Shown: in pieces, positions 25,043 to 33,134 of the stretch
Layout of the letters: each line of letters opens with the position of its first letter
Numbering within the stretch: the first letter of the stretch is position 1
Assembly: GCA_024398715.1 (NCBI GenBank)
Contig: JAKSIP010000001.1
Span: 124,001-188,000 of the forward strand
Direction of reading: 5' to 3'
Source of the DNA: Bacteroidaceae bacterium
Lineage (GTDB): Bacteria > Bacteroidota > Bacteroidia > Bacteroidales > Bacteroidaceae
DNA length: 64,000 bases
Translations under genes and position numbers: made by a program
Notes under the pieces: generated by a model
The model's database searches: none
What the model was told of the DNA's origin: nothing
Seen by the model: only the letters and a program-made list of their open reading frames with translations

Positions 25043-25684
25043 CTAACAGGCACACGCAAGGCGGTAGGGTGGTAGGATGGTGTTCGGCAGAGTGGCCAGG
25101 CGTTCTACGGCTTTGGCATCGGTTACACCACAATAAGTAGTGGTAATGATGCGTAACTTATGCTGAGGGTTGCTGCAGAAACGTTCTAGATGGTCATAGA
25201 TAAGGTTTACGCCGGACAGCTTAAGGAACGACACAATCATACTGATGCTGTCTGCACTTTCAATGTCGCGTTCAATCTCGCTGCTGAGCGACACACGGCT
25301 CTGGCCTCCCGTGAACAGATTGCTAGTGCGGAAACCGGTCAGAGGACGTACGGGTGTTTTGCTGGTTGCTTTCAGCTGCGCTTCTTCTTGTTTTGTTACA
25401 ACCGATGCCAACATCTGCTTGTCATCTACCAGCTTTTGGGTCTGGTCTTCACCCAGGAAGTCTATCAGTCTGTTGACAAACTGGGCACGCTCTTGGGCCG
25501 AGAGACTTTCATCAGCCAGCCGATTGCGGATTATGCGGCTGATGTGATCTGTGAGCATGTTGGGCGTTTCTGCGCTGTCCATGTCTTCCTGCCTGCACAC
25601 CAAGCCCTTGTCCTGCGCTTGCTGCATGTCCTGCTTCAATCCGTCTGTTATCAAATTCTGGTACGTTCCCTCTACAAGTTCCAT
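25043..25684 (-). pseudogene. Truncated DUF3427/PLD-type superfamily II helicase (5' fragment)
   Basis: 213 aa. It starts like an intact gene (MELVEGTYQNLITDGLKQDM) and matches the N-terminal part of large PLD-DEAD helicases: RIIRNRLADESLSAQE, then the phospholipase-D-like start TSNLFTGGQSRVSLSSEIERDI, SISMIVSFLKLSGV and RIITTTYCGVTDAKAVERLATLPN. Intact family members continue for 700 or more residues through the HKD catalytic motif, DEAD helicase and DUF3427. Here the homologous text stops after LPN near 25080 and a short unrelated tail runs to the stop. The break lies about 150 bp beyond the end of the defence operon, so insertion of that operon or a later deletion probably cut the gene. 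Confidence 0.75.
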
Positions 25685-25776
25685 TCCTATTGCGTTTTAT
25701 TGTTGTTACCTAGCTATTGTTGTTAATGTAGGTTGCTATGAGCTGTACTGCTTGCCGATATGCTATTGCGCTATTT

Positions 25777-25823
25777 GCAAATGGCGTTCACTGCAAATGA
25801 CGTTCACTGCAAATGCGCTATCT
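25777..25823. repeat. 16-bp tandem repeat (2.9 copies)
   Basis: GCAAATGGCGTTCACT at 25777-25792 is followed by GCAAATGACGTTCACT at 25793-25808 and a degraded third copy beginning GCAAATGCG. It lies upstream of the truncated helicase gene in non-coding DNA. Confidence 0.75.
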
Positions 25824-26083
25824 GCAAAAATAGTAAGATAGTTCTAATTGACAAATTCCATCGCCACTTTTGGAGGCCGAACGTTCTCAAATTGCCAGCA
25901 CTTTGCACACCTTCCAAGGTAGTATTTGGATATATGCGGTAGAGGACCCTCAATACCCGTTTTGAGGTGAACGGGAGGGGCCCGGAAGGTAGGATTGCAC
26001 AAGAGCGTGAAAAGCCTGCTTTTCAAAGCTCAGCAAGACTAACTTTTGGGAGGGACGAGCAGTTAGACGTAACGGAGTGCAGA

Positions 26084-26350
26084 CTAACTGCGAGCGTCCG
26101 ATACGCATATATCCGAATACCATTCGCAAAAAGACGGCAGCAAAGCAGGTCAGCGCAGCGCTAACTGCGAGCGTCCGATACGCATATATCCGAATACCAT
26201 TTGCAAAAAGACGGCAGCAAAGCAGGTCAGCGGTAGCGCTAACTGCGAGCGTCCGATACGCATATATCCGAATACCATTCGCAAAAAGACGGCAGCAAAG
26301 CAGGTCAGCGCAGCGCTAACTGCGAGCGTCCGAAAACGCATATCTCCAAA
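26084..26350. repeat. 77-bp tandem repeat, three full copies and one partial
   Basis: Copies at 26084-26160, 26161-26238 (one extra base) and 26239-26315 begin CTAACTGCGAGCGTCC, contain GCATATATCCGAATACCA and end GCAGCG. They are nearly identical; a fourth at 26316-26350 decays after CGTCCG. There are no spacers, so it is not a CRISPR. The core GCATATATCC(A/G)AAT also occurs inverted near 25923-25940 and in the promoter region at 28776-28790. The rest of 25685-26474 holds hairpins such as CCCGTT/AACGGG near 25960 and no gene. Confidence 0.9.
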
Positions 26351-26474
26351 TGCGACTGAAGAAATGTTTGGTGTTGCATGAAAAAAGTGACAGGTGCTGA
26401 CTGTTTTTGAAAAATAATCATTAAGTTTGTGTCTGGTGACATCAAGTTACACTGTCAAATAATATTAGAAAATA

Positions 26475-27059
26475 ATGAAATCCAAGTTTTTTAATCCATT
26501 TGTATGTATTGCAGGTTTTGTAGCGTTGCTCTTTCTGCAAGGGTGTGACGGAATAAGTGACCTGTTTAAAGAACCGGCGTCTCTTAGTAGTCCAAAAGTG
26601 AGGAATATTGATATGACAGTGGTTATTCCCATTCATCCATCGTCATTGGAGTATTTCTATTATTGTATATGCTATACAGATAACACTGGTGAGGAATATT
26701 GTGATACGGTTAGCAACTCGAAGGCATCGCTCTATAATGAATTCTATTGGCTAAAGACTTATCAGTATAAACTTATGCCTGTTGTTGACAGGTGTGAGGT
26801 TACAATTTTTCCGAAGGTTTCAAGGGATTCTGTGATATCGTTCTCTTATATCATCCCCAAGCCACGCATTTACCCAAACGTGTATTATGATTCCGGTCCA
26901 ACATTCCTTCATAATGAAGAATATGATAATGAGTCTCTTGGTATTATGAATTTTGATAGAGTAAGAATAGGCTCATTTATGTCTGCATATGGATCTTATT
27001 TCTGTTCTACCTGCCGTGTAAGAGAAGATTATGATGGTATAACATACTCGTTCAACTGA
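26475..27059 (+). CDS. Predicted small lipoprotein, unknown function
   Basis: 194 aa. The signal peptide MKSKFFNPFVCIAGFVALLF runs into a lipobox (LQGC, Cys at about 24). The mature region is about 170 residues, Tyr-rich and probably beta-sandwich (YYCICYTDNTGEEYCDTV, TIFPKVSRDSVISFSYII). No family is recognised. It precedes the substrate-binding lipoprotein by 19 nt on the same strand, so the two are probably co-transcribed and may function together. Confidence 0.75.
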   Translation: MKSKFFNPFVCIAGFVALLFLQGCDGISDLFKEPASLSSPKVRNIDMTVVIPIHPSSLEYFYYCICYTDNTGEEYCDTVSNSKASLYNEFYWLKTYQYKLMPVVDRCEVTIFPKVSRDSVISFSYIIPKPRIYPNVYYDSGPTFLHNEEYDNESLGIMNFDRVRIGSFMSAYGSYFCSTCRVREDYDGITYSFN

Positions 27060-27078
27060 ATAATTAACAGATAATAAA

Positions 27079-28038
27079 ATGAAAACTAAGATTATTGTTG
27101 GGCTGTCATTGGTTGCAGCTTTGTTCCTATCCGCATCATGCGGCAAAGAGAATATTAAGGATGATGCCGTTGTTGCAATTTTGAAGAACGGAAATACTGA
27201 TTATTACAAACAAATAATAAGCAGCATTGAGGAGGAAAGCCGTGCCAAAGGATGCAAGGCGCTCATTTATGCAGCATCCAATGAATATGACATAAACAGC
27301 CAGATACAAGCGGCAGAATCTCTGGCAAGTCTCAACTATAATGTTAAAGGAATAATCTTCAATCCCATATACGATTCCACAAACAGGAATGATGCCGAAA
27401 ACGCAATCTGCTCATTTGCCGGGAAAAACATTCCCGTAATTTTCCTCGACACTAAGCCTTCAGAATTATCTCCGATGAAAAATTCATATTCTACATATGT
27501 TGGAGTGGACCTGCAACTTATTGGAACCGATTTTGCTGAGATGGTAACAGAAACCGAACAATCAAAAATATTGTCAGTTTATTATTGCACTGCCGCAACA
27601 ATGAGCAGATATGAGACTTTCAAGAGAGTCAAGGGTATAACTGATGACAATAATTCCATTTCCATTACGGCTGACGATACACTGACTGCCGCTTCACTCA
27701 ATGCCAAACTGTCCAATCTGGGCACAGGCGGAAGTGTAGTCCTTTTCAATGGTGACTTTTATGACAAGATTCTGTCTTTTGGCGAGGATGTCCAGGACCT
27801 CAATGACAAGCAGATATACGCATTCGATGCATACAAGTCATTACTGCTCAATATCAAGAATGGAGGCAATGTAAAGAAGGTACTTGCCCAGAATGCATTT
27901 GTAATGGGTAAGGCAGCAGTTGACTGCATATTCTCAATGCCGGTTGACAAGAATGTTTTTGTTACACCAATCATCATATCGGCAGCCACATTCGACTCTC
28001 AAGAGGTCAAACCGTTCCGTGACTTCTTCAGCCTATAG
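27079..28038 (+). CDS. Type I periplasmic-binding-protein-like lipoprotein
   Basis: 319 aa. A type II signal peptide (ALFLSASC, Cys about 21) leads into a substrate-binding fold of the LacI/ribose-binding type: VVAILKNGNTDYYKQIISSI, VKGIIFNPIYDS, IPVIFLDTKPS, a hinge crossing at YVGVDLQLIGTDFAEMV, and ILSVYYCT. Related proteins bind sugars or autoinducer-type ligands for ABC transport or sensing. No permease, ATPase or sensor kinase gene is nearby, so it is an orphan here. A role as a sensor accessory or a degenerate transporter component is possible. Confidence 0.78.
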   Translation: MKTKIIVGLSLVAALFLSASCGKENIKDDAVVAILKNGNTDYYKQIISSIEEESRAKGCKALIYAASNEYDINSQIQAAESLASLNYNVKGIIFNPIYDSTNRNDAENAICSFAGKNIPVIFLDTKPSELSPMKNSYSTYVGVDLQLIGTDFAEMVTETEQSKILSVYYCTAATMSRYETFKRVKGITDDNNSISITADDTLTAASLNAKLSNLGTGGSVVLFNGDFYDKILSFGEDVQDLNDKQIYAFDAYKSLLLNIKNGGNVKKVLAQNAFVMGKAAVDCIFSMPVDKNVFVTPIIISAATFDSQEVKPFRDFFSL

Positions 28039-28039
28039 G

Positions 28040-28441
28040 CTACAAAGCCGCAACCTGTTCCGTTGTCAAGCCTGTATATTTGCAGATAGTGTCAGTATTC
28101 AGACCATCTGCTTTCATTTTGCGTGCAGTCTCAAGTTTTCCCTGTTCGAGTCCTTCTGCACGTCCTTGTTCGGTAGCTTTACGTAATGCACATTTCATCT
28201 GTGCACGTTTATCCATTTCAGTTTCCATATCTTTTATGTATTTTGCTTTAACATCTGACGGCATCTCTGCCAACTCACTCTGCTGAGCCAACTTGGCCCA
28301 TATCCCTTGTGCAAAACCATCGGGCAAGTCCTTTAACTCATGCATGTGGCGAATACAAAAATAGAATCTTTCTTTGTCATTGTCAATATCTTCCCACTTT
28401 TTGTTGAAATTATTCAGCTCAACAAAGACAATCAGTGGGAA
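28040..28441 (-). pseudogene. 5'-truncated Rpn-family (PD-(D/E)xK) nuclease/transposase-like gene
   Basis: The in-frame ATG at 28345 gives only 101 aa, but the same frame continues upstream with typical Rpn-family text (LIVFVELNNFNKKWEDID, then RFYFCIRHMHELKDLP). Rpn proteins are about 300 aa with the PD-(D/E)xK core in the missing N-terminal part. The C-terminal Glu/Lys-rich repeats (EQGRAEGLEQGKLETARKM) and the closing helix LNTDTICKYTGLTTEQVAAL are preserved. Homology ends near 28441, at the edge of a hairpin, which marks a deletion or insertion junction. It overlaps nothing but converges tightly on the binding-protein gene (1 bp apart). It should be inactive. Confidence 0.75.
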
Positions 28442-28473
28442 CCTTCGCGTTTTGGACCTGTTTTGCGAAGGTT
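28440..28473 (+). repeat. Perfect 9-bp inverted repeat at the Rpn break point
   Basis: AACCTTCGC (28440-28448) and GCGAAGGTT (28465-28473) pair across 16 nt. A third copy of GCGAAGGTT lies at 28517-28525. GAGCCGTTTTTT follows, so terminator function on the plus strand is possible. Confidence 0.55.
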
Positions 28474-28552
28474 GAGCCGTTTTTTGCCGCCACCCTGCGC
28501 AAATTGCGGGGTTTTTGCGAAGGTTTGTATATTATGCTGGGAGGCGGAACAT

Positions 28553-28750
28553 GTATGGTAACCTGTGCAAAAGGATATCCACCGCGTAGCGTTAAGCGAG
28601 TGCAGTGAAGTGACCGGAACAATGCCGTGATGTCTGACGACGTTATACATGCCGGTTGGCATGGATAAAAGGAGGAGTTCACGGCTTTAGGGAACGGAAC
28701 AAGCGAGTAGCGTATAGCGCGGTAAATGTCCTGAGCGCAGGTTACCATAC
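28553..28750. repeat. 198-bp element with 16-bp terminal inverted repeats (MITE-like or structured RNA)
   Basis: GTATGGTAACCTGTGC at 28553-28568 is the inverted copy, with one mismatch, of 28735-28750. Inside, GCCGTGA/TCACGGC enclose about 50 nt, which in turn contain the perfect hairpin CATGCC-GGTT-GGCATG. The segment carries no open frame of interest. The nesting suggests either a small non-autonomous element or a folded RNA. No target-site duplication was found. The rest of 28474-28834 has no gene. Confidence 0.5.
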
Positions 28751-28797
28751 GCGCTAACTGAAAAAGTGTCCAACACGCATATATCCAAATTATTTTG

Positions 28798-28805
28798 TAA
28801 ATTTG
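28798..28805 (+). promoter_or_regulatory. -7 box of the nucleoside phosphorylase gene
   Basis: TAAATTTG is a perfect TAnnTTTG, 30 bp ahead of the ATG. The repeat-family core GCATATATCCAAAT occupies the region just upstream (28777-28790), where a -33 element would be expected. Confidence 0.55.
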
Positions 28806-28834
28806 CATAACACATACATACGCAAAAAAGAACA

Positions 28835-29716
28835 ATGGAAAAGAGATATTTTGAACCATCGGAGCTGATAATAAACGATGACGGATCATGCTTCCACCTG
28901 CATATCAGACCTGAGCAGCTGGCGCGCAAAGTGATACTTGTGGGAGACCCGGGACGTGTATCGATTGTTGCTTCAAAAATGGATGCGATTGAATGCGATG
29001 GCGGCAACCGTGAATTTGTGTGGGTAACCGGTATATATGCCGGCAAGAGAATAACGGTATTGTCAACCGGTATAGGGTGCGACAATATTGACATTGTTAT
29101 GAACGAACTTGATGCCCTGACAAATATAAACTTCAAGACACGCACTTTAAATGAGACAATGCAAAGTCTTGATATTGTGCGCATTGGCACTTGCGGTGGA
29201 CTGCAACCGTTCACTCCGTTAGGCACGTATCTGTGTTCGGAAAAGAGCATAGGGTTTGACGGACTGCTGAACTATTACGGCGGTCGTGACACCGTTTGCG
29301 ACCTTGATTTTGAGGCGGCTTTCCGCACCTACATGAACTGGTCTGAAAAGCGTCCCGCCCCATACGTGGTGAATGCTGACAAAGACTTGCTCAGACGCAT
29401 TATGGCAGACGATGCCACCATGGTGCGCGGTGTTACAATAGCTTGCGGAGGTTTTTACGGACCGCAGGGCAGGGTACTGCGCATTCCGCTTCAGGACCCG
29501 GACCAGAATGCAAAGATTGAGGCTTTCGAATACAAGGGATACAAAATCACCAACTTTGAAATGGAGAGTTCTGCTCTGGCCGGACTGGCCGCATTGCTGG
29601 GACACCGTGCAATGACTGTCTGTATGGTTATTGCCAACCGCTATGCAAAAGAAATGAATACCAACTATAAACCGCTTATGCAGCAGCTCATTCAGAGCGT
29701 TCTGGACAGGATTTAA
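28835..29716 (+). CDS. Nucleoside phosphorylase (uridine phosphorylase/PNP superfamily)
   Basis: 293 aa. Phosphorylase superfamily marks: VILVGDPGRVSIVA (phosphate-binding GDPxR), VLSTGIGCDNIDIVM, VRIGTCGGLQP and the ribose/base-binding block NFEMESSALAGLAALLGH, which resembles EMExxxL of uridine phosphorylases. It splits nucleosides with phosphate to free base and ribose-1-phosphate in salvage. Which nucleoside is preferred is not readable. It appears monocistronic, and its 3' end overlaps the convergent metallophosphoesterase gene by 29 bp. Confidence 0.88.
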   Translation: MEKRYFEPSELIINDDGSCFHLHIRPEQLARKVILVGDPGRVSIVASKMDAIECDGGNREFVWVTGIYAGKRITVLSTGIGCDNIDIVMNELDALTNINFKTRTLNETMQSLDIVRIGTCGGLQPFTPLGTYLCSEKSIGFDGLLNYYGGRDTVCDLDFEAAFRTYMNWSEKRPAPYVVNADKDLLRRIMADDATMVRGVTIACGGFYGPQGRVLRIPLQDPDQNAKIEAFEYKGYKITNFEMESSALAGLAALLGHRAMTVCMVIANRYAKEMNTNYKPLMQQLIQSVLDRI

Positions 29717-30794
29717 GAGTGATAAGGGTTATTTCCGGACGCAGACCAATGCGCATTGGCAACAGAGTCTGTCCCAAACCGGTATTTACATACAGATACC
29801 TTGGATTGCCGTTATATTCAAATTCCTTGTCACTTTTGTACAATCCATGGTCTTGTTTGTACAGAAATCTTGAAGGGGTAAAACCGAATATGCCTAACTG
29901 CATGCCGTGAGTATGTCCCGCCAGCATAAGATCTATAGATGTCTTTGGCAACACCTCTGCTTCCCAATGTGACGGATCATGACTCAACAGTATATTAAAA
30001 CATTCAGCGTTCAGATTCCTGACTGCGTCAGACAATACCCCTTTTGACACAAAGCGCGGATTGACCGATATGTTGTCAACACCTGCAAGACCTATGGAAT
30101 CGGTTCCACGTACAATATTTATGCCCTCGTTGCGCAGAATGGTCCATCCCAACTGAGATTGACGCAAGCACAATTGTCCAACCAGAGAATCGCTGCTGTT
30201 GGCGTACTGGCTGTATGTGGAGAAATCGTGGTTCCCCAACACGGACCAGACTCCGTCCTGTGCATGCAATTCAGACAATATGGACTCAAATCCGTCTATC
30301 TCTGACGGAAGGAATGTGACCAGATCGCCGGTAACGGCAATCATATCGGGATGCAGTGAATCTACAGCGGCGACAATCTTTTCCAGTGCTTTGGTGCGTT
30401 TGGGTTCCGAGCCTTGTACCATATCGACAAACCGTCCGCGTGATTTTATTTCTTTTGATATTCTGATAAGCCCTGTGTCTTCTGTTCCGGCAGTACGGAA
30501 AGAGTGCAGATGCATATCAGAGATCTGCACAATGCGGTAGCCGTCAAAACTTTGCGGAATGGCCCGAGATGGGATACTGACTTTTTTTATTCTGTAGCTG
30601 TTGATGCCGTGAGTGGCTCCGGAACAGATTGCCAGAACCGGCAGAACCAGTGCAAGCAGTCCGTATTTGAACCATGTTGTGAATTTCTTATGAAAACAGA
30701 ATCTGGCAATAAGGGAGACTGTCATATCCAGCAGCAATATAAACAGTTCGGCTGCAACCAGAATGTAGAGTATCAGAGTCAGACCTATATTCAT
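29688..30794 (-). CDS. Membrane-associated metallophosphoesterase (YaeI-like)
   Basis: 368 aa. The first about 70 residues form two or three membrane segments (LTLILYILVAAELFILLLDM, YGLLALVLPVLAICSGA). The calcineurin-like catalytic part carries all metal motifs in order: IVQISDMHLH, AVTGDLVTF, SVLGNHDFS, LLSHDPSHW and LAGHTHGMQLG. Family members cleave phosphoester or pyrophosphate bonds, e.g. in lipid metabolites, but the substrate is unknown here. Its start overlaps the patatin stop by one base (TGATG), so the two are co-translated. Confidence 0.9.
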   Translation of the reverse strand: MNIGLTLILYILVAAELFILLLDMTVSLIARFCFHKKFTTWFKYGLLALVLPVLAICSGATHGINSYRIKKVSIPSRAIPQSFDGYRIVQISDMHLHSFRTAGTEDTGLIRISKEIKSRGRFVDMVQGSEPKRTKALEKIVAAVDSLHPDMIAVTGDLVTFLPSEIDGFESILSELHAQDGVWSVLGNHDFSTYSQYANSSDSLVGQLCLRQSQLGWTILRNEGINIVRGTDSIGLAGVDNISVNPRFVSKGVLSDAVRNLNAECFNILLSHDPSHWEAEVLPKTSIDLMLAGHTHGMQLGIFGFTPSRFLYKQDHGLYKSDKEFEYNGNPRYLYVNTGLGQTLLPMRIGLRPEITLITLKSCPERSE

Positions 30795-33100
30795 CAGTCC
30801 ATAAAGCGCTTGTTGAACATAAGAATACCAACGGTGACGCCGAATTCCGGATTTCCAGGATTGTCCGTATCAATCTGGAAGAATGCGTTCGCTGTAATGC
30901 TCTGATATTTTGCAACAAAGTTGATTTCTGCCATGTGGTGGGATTTTGAGAAGGAATGGCCGTAATAGGCATGTCCTCTCTCATCGCATAAGATTGGTTT
31001 GACTGGCAAGAAGGAGTATATTCCGGTTCTTAAATGAAAGAAGTTGTTGAAACGGATAATGGGCATTACCCCTATTCCTACAAAACTGTTGGCGCGGAAA
31101 CCGGGCTTGAAGGTGTATGCGCTGCCAACTGTAGGCTCATAGCGTCCGCTCTGCATCATTGTGGCGGTATAGCTGGGAGCAAGGTCTCTGCTTGAATAAT
31201 ATACCTGTCCTTTAAGACCCAATACAAACCTGCTTTGTGTCTGAATGTATTTTTCCGCATTGAGATTGACTACAAGCCAGGCGTTTGATTCTTGAGTGTT
31301 CTCCTCCTGATAAGGATTGTATCTGTTTTTTGCGGAATAGGCCTGTCCTTGAAATTTTACGGAATAGCCTTGCGTGGCGTACTGTTTGGCATCCAGGCTG
31401 GAACCTGACAGAGTTACTCCGCCTCCAAAGATGTTTGATCTGGTCTTGTCATAAGACAGATTGTGATAGTTTTCCTGATCTGTATAAAAATCTTTGTGAT
31501 GAGCTACACCTAAGTACCATTCAGCTTTGTAGTTGTTCAGGAACGGGCGTACCAGGTTTATCTTGGCAAAGAATTCAATGTCTTTGAAATATGCAGGATG
31601 AGGCGTACTTGTAAGGTATTGGGCATCGTAGTAGTTGATGTTTGAATATCCGCCTATTATCTGGACAGACATGGGCACTTTCCATGGAAGATCAATGTTG
31701 GCTGTCAGCTGTGCATTGTTGTAGCTTCGTCCCAACTGGCCTTCAAGCAGTAACTTTGTGTATGTGTTACGGATCCTGGAATACGATACTCCCATATACA
31801 ACTGGCTGGTGTAGGCACTTGACAATGCTCCTCCAAGATGAAACTGGATTCCGTCGTTCACTTTTACATTCAGCAGTGCGGTGAACATGGAATCGTTACT
31901 GTTGGATCTGACGTGAGGATGAATCTCACGGAAATAATCATCGGATACAAGAGAGTAGTAAGAGGATTTGAGATTGTCCATATCAATGCTTTCCTGCTCT
32001 GTCCTTGTTTTGTAGTTATTGTGGTTTATGGTAAAATTCCTTACAAAACTTGCAGTGTAATTGTCTGTTCCTGATACAATTACATTGTTTATTCCGATTT
32101 GGGGGATACGGGCATTGAACGAATCGCGTTTTGCCTGCAGAGCCTCTTGTGAAATCCGGTAGGGAATCTTGTTTGTGATTGAATCCATGTACAGCATGGC
32201 AAACTCATACCCTTTATCGAACAGTTCTGCGGATTTGTCAAAATCAAGCCAGCTGAATCCGCTCATGTCAAATGTCAGCGATATGCCTATATCCTGCGGC
32301 ATTTCAGACGGGTTGTCATTTACAATCATGTTTTCAATCTGTCTGTAAAGGTCAGCTTCTGTAGGTAACTGCTGGGGCATTCCAACGTAACTGCCTATTA
32401 TGTAGTCCGGATTGAAATCGTTGATCATGACATCGATGGGGTAGTTGTTGTAGATACCGCCGTCGAACAGCAGAACGGAGTCTATTTTGATTGGCTTGAA
32501 GAAACCGGGGAATGTCATTGATGTGCGTACGGCATCGTCAACGTATCCGTCTTTGAAAATAACCTGTTTCTTGTTGTATGTGTCAGCAGCAACGGTTCTT
32601 AACGGAACAAAGAGATTGTCAAAGTTGTAGTTGCAGGCAGCGCTTGCACCGGAGAATATCTGGGAGAATGCAATGTTCATAGGCATAGGGTCTATGATTG
32701 ACAATGCATTCGGAACAATTACCCTGTTGCCTGTTGTGTCTTTGAAATTGATAGCGATGTCAAAGAGTGACGGAGTGAAACTGTTTGTGCGGTAGTAGAA
32801 CCTGTATTGTCCCGGAACCTGCCCCAGAAACCAGTTGGTGAATTCTTCTGAGCAGATAAGTTCCATCATACGGTCTGTGCTGTATCCGCTTGCGTACAAG
32901 GCCGCAATAATGGCTCCCATTGATGTTCCTGCAACGTAGTCAATGGGGATGCCATTTTCTTCCAGAGCACGGATTACACCAATGTGGGCAACTCCTTTAG
33001 CACCGCCGCCGCTAAGTACAAGGCCTACACCCCGTGCATTAGCGGCAAGCAATGATGTTGCCATTAGCAGTATTGTGAGTAATTTTTTCACTAATGACAA
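30794..33100 (-). CDS. Patatin-like phospholipase with outer-membrane barrel
   Basis: 768 aa. A signal peptide (MSLVKKLLTILLMATSLLAA) precedes the patatin domain: oxyanion loop LVLSGGGAKGVAHIG, nucleophile Ser60 in AGTSMGAI, and catalytic Asp213 in LLFDGGIYNNYPIDV. After about residue 330 comes a POTRA-like segment (NNVIVSGTDNYTASFVRNFTI) and a long run of alternating strands that look like a 16-strand BamA/TpsB-type barrel ending in F. This architecture matches type Vd autotransporter patatins (PlpD-like), which are outer-membrane lipases. It lies upstream of the metallophosphoesterase in one unit. Confidence 0.88.
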   Translation of the reverse strand: MSLVKKLLTILLMATSLLAANARGVGLVLSGGGAKGVAHIGVIRALEENGIPIDYVAGTSMGAIIAALYASGYSTDRMMELICSEEFTNWFLGQVPGQYRFYYRTNSFTPSLFDIAINFKDTTGNRVIVPNALSIIDPMPMNIAFSQIFSGASAACNYNFDNLFVPLRTVAADTYNKKQVIFKDGYVDDAVRTSMTFPGFFKPIKIDSVLLFDGGIYNNYPIDVMINDFNPDYIIGSYVGMPQQLPTEADLYRQIENMIVNDNPSEMPQDIGISLTFDMSGFSWLDFDKSAELFDKGYEFAMLYMDSITNKIPYRISQEALQAKRDSFNARIPQIGINNVIVSGTDNYTASFVRNFTINHNNYKTRTEQESIDMDNLKSSYYSLVSDDYFREIHPHVRSNSNDSMFTALLNVKVNDGIQFHLGGALSSAYTSQLYMGVSYSRIRNTYTKLLLEGQLGRSYNNAQLTANIDLPWKVPMSVQIIGGYSNINYYDAQYLTSTPHPAYFKDIEFFAKINLVRPFLNNYKAEWYLGVAHHKDFYTDQENYHNLSYDKTRSNIFGGGVTLSGSSLDAKQYATQGYSVKFQGQAYSAKNRYNPYQEENTQESNAWLVVNLNAEKYIQTQSRFVLGLKGQVYYSSRDLAPSYTATMMQSGRYEPTVGSAYTFKPGFRANSFVGIGVMPIIRFNNFFHLRTGIYSFLPVKPILCDERGHAYYGHSFSKSHHMAEINFVAKYQSITANAFFQIDTDNPGNPEFGVTVGILMFNKRFMD

Positions 33101-33134
33101 AGTTAGAAAATTATCTTTACCCTTGTGGTAAGAT

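Noticed and set aside
26077-26319. 80-aa repeat-encoded protein
   Set aside because: The frame only reads through the 77-bp repeats; no initiation signal and the extra base in one copy shifts the frame of others.
26084-26350. CRISPR array
   Set aside because: The 77-bp units are directly adjacent with no spacers, and no cas genes are near.
28553-28750. Complete group II intron
   Set aside because: No domain V-like hairpin or intron-encoded protein was found; only folding is suggestive.
30504-30905. 133-aa plus-strand frame
   Set aside because: Antisense to the metallophosphoesterase start and patatin end, no family motif.
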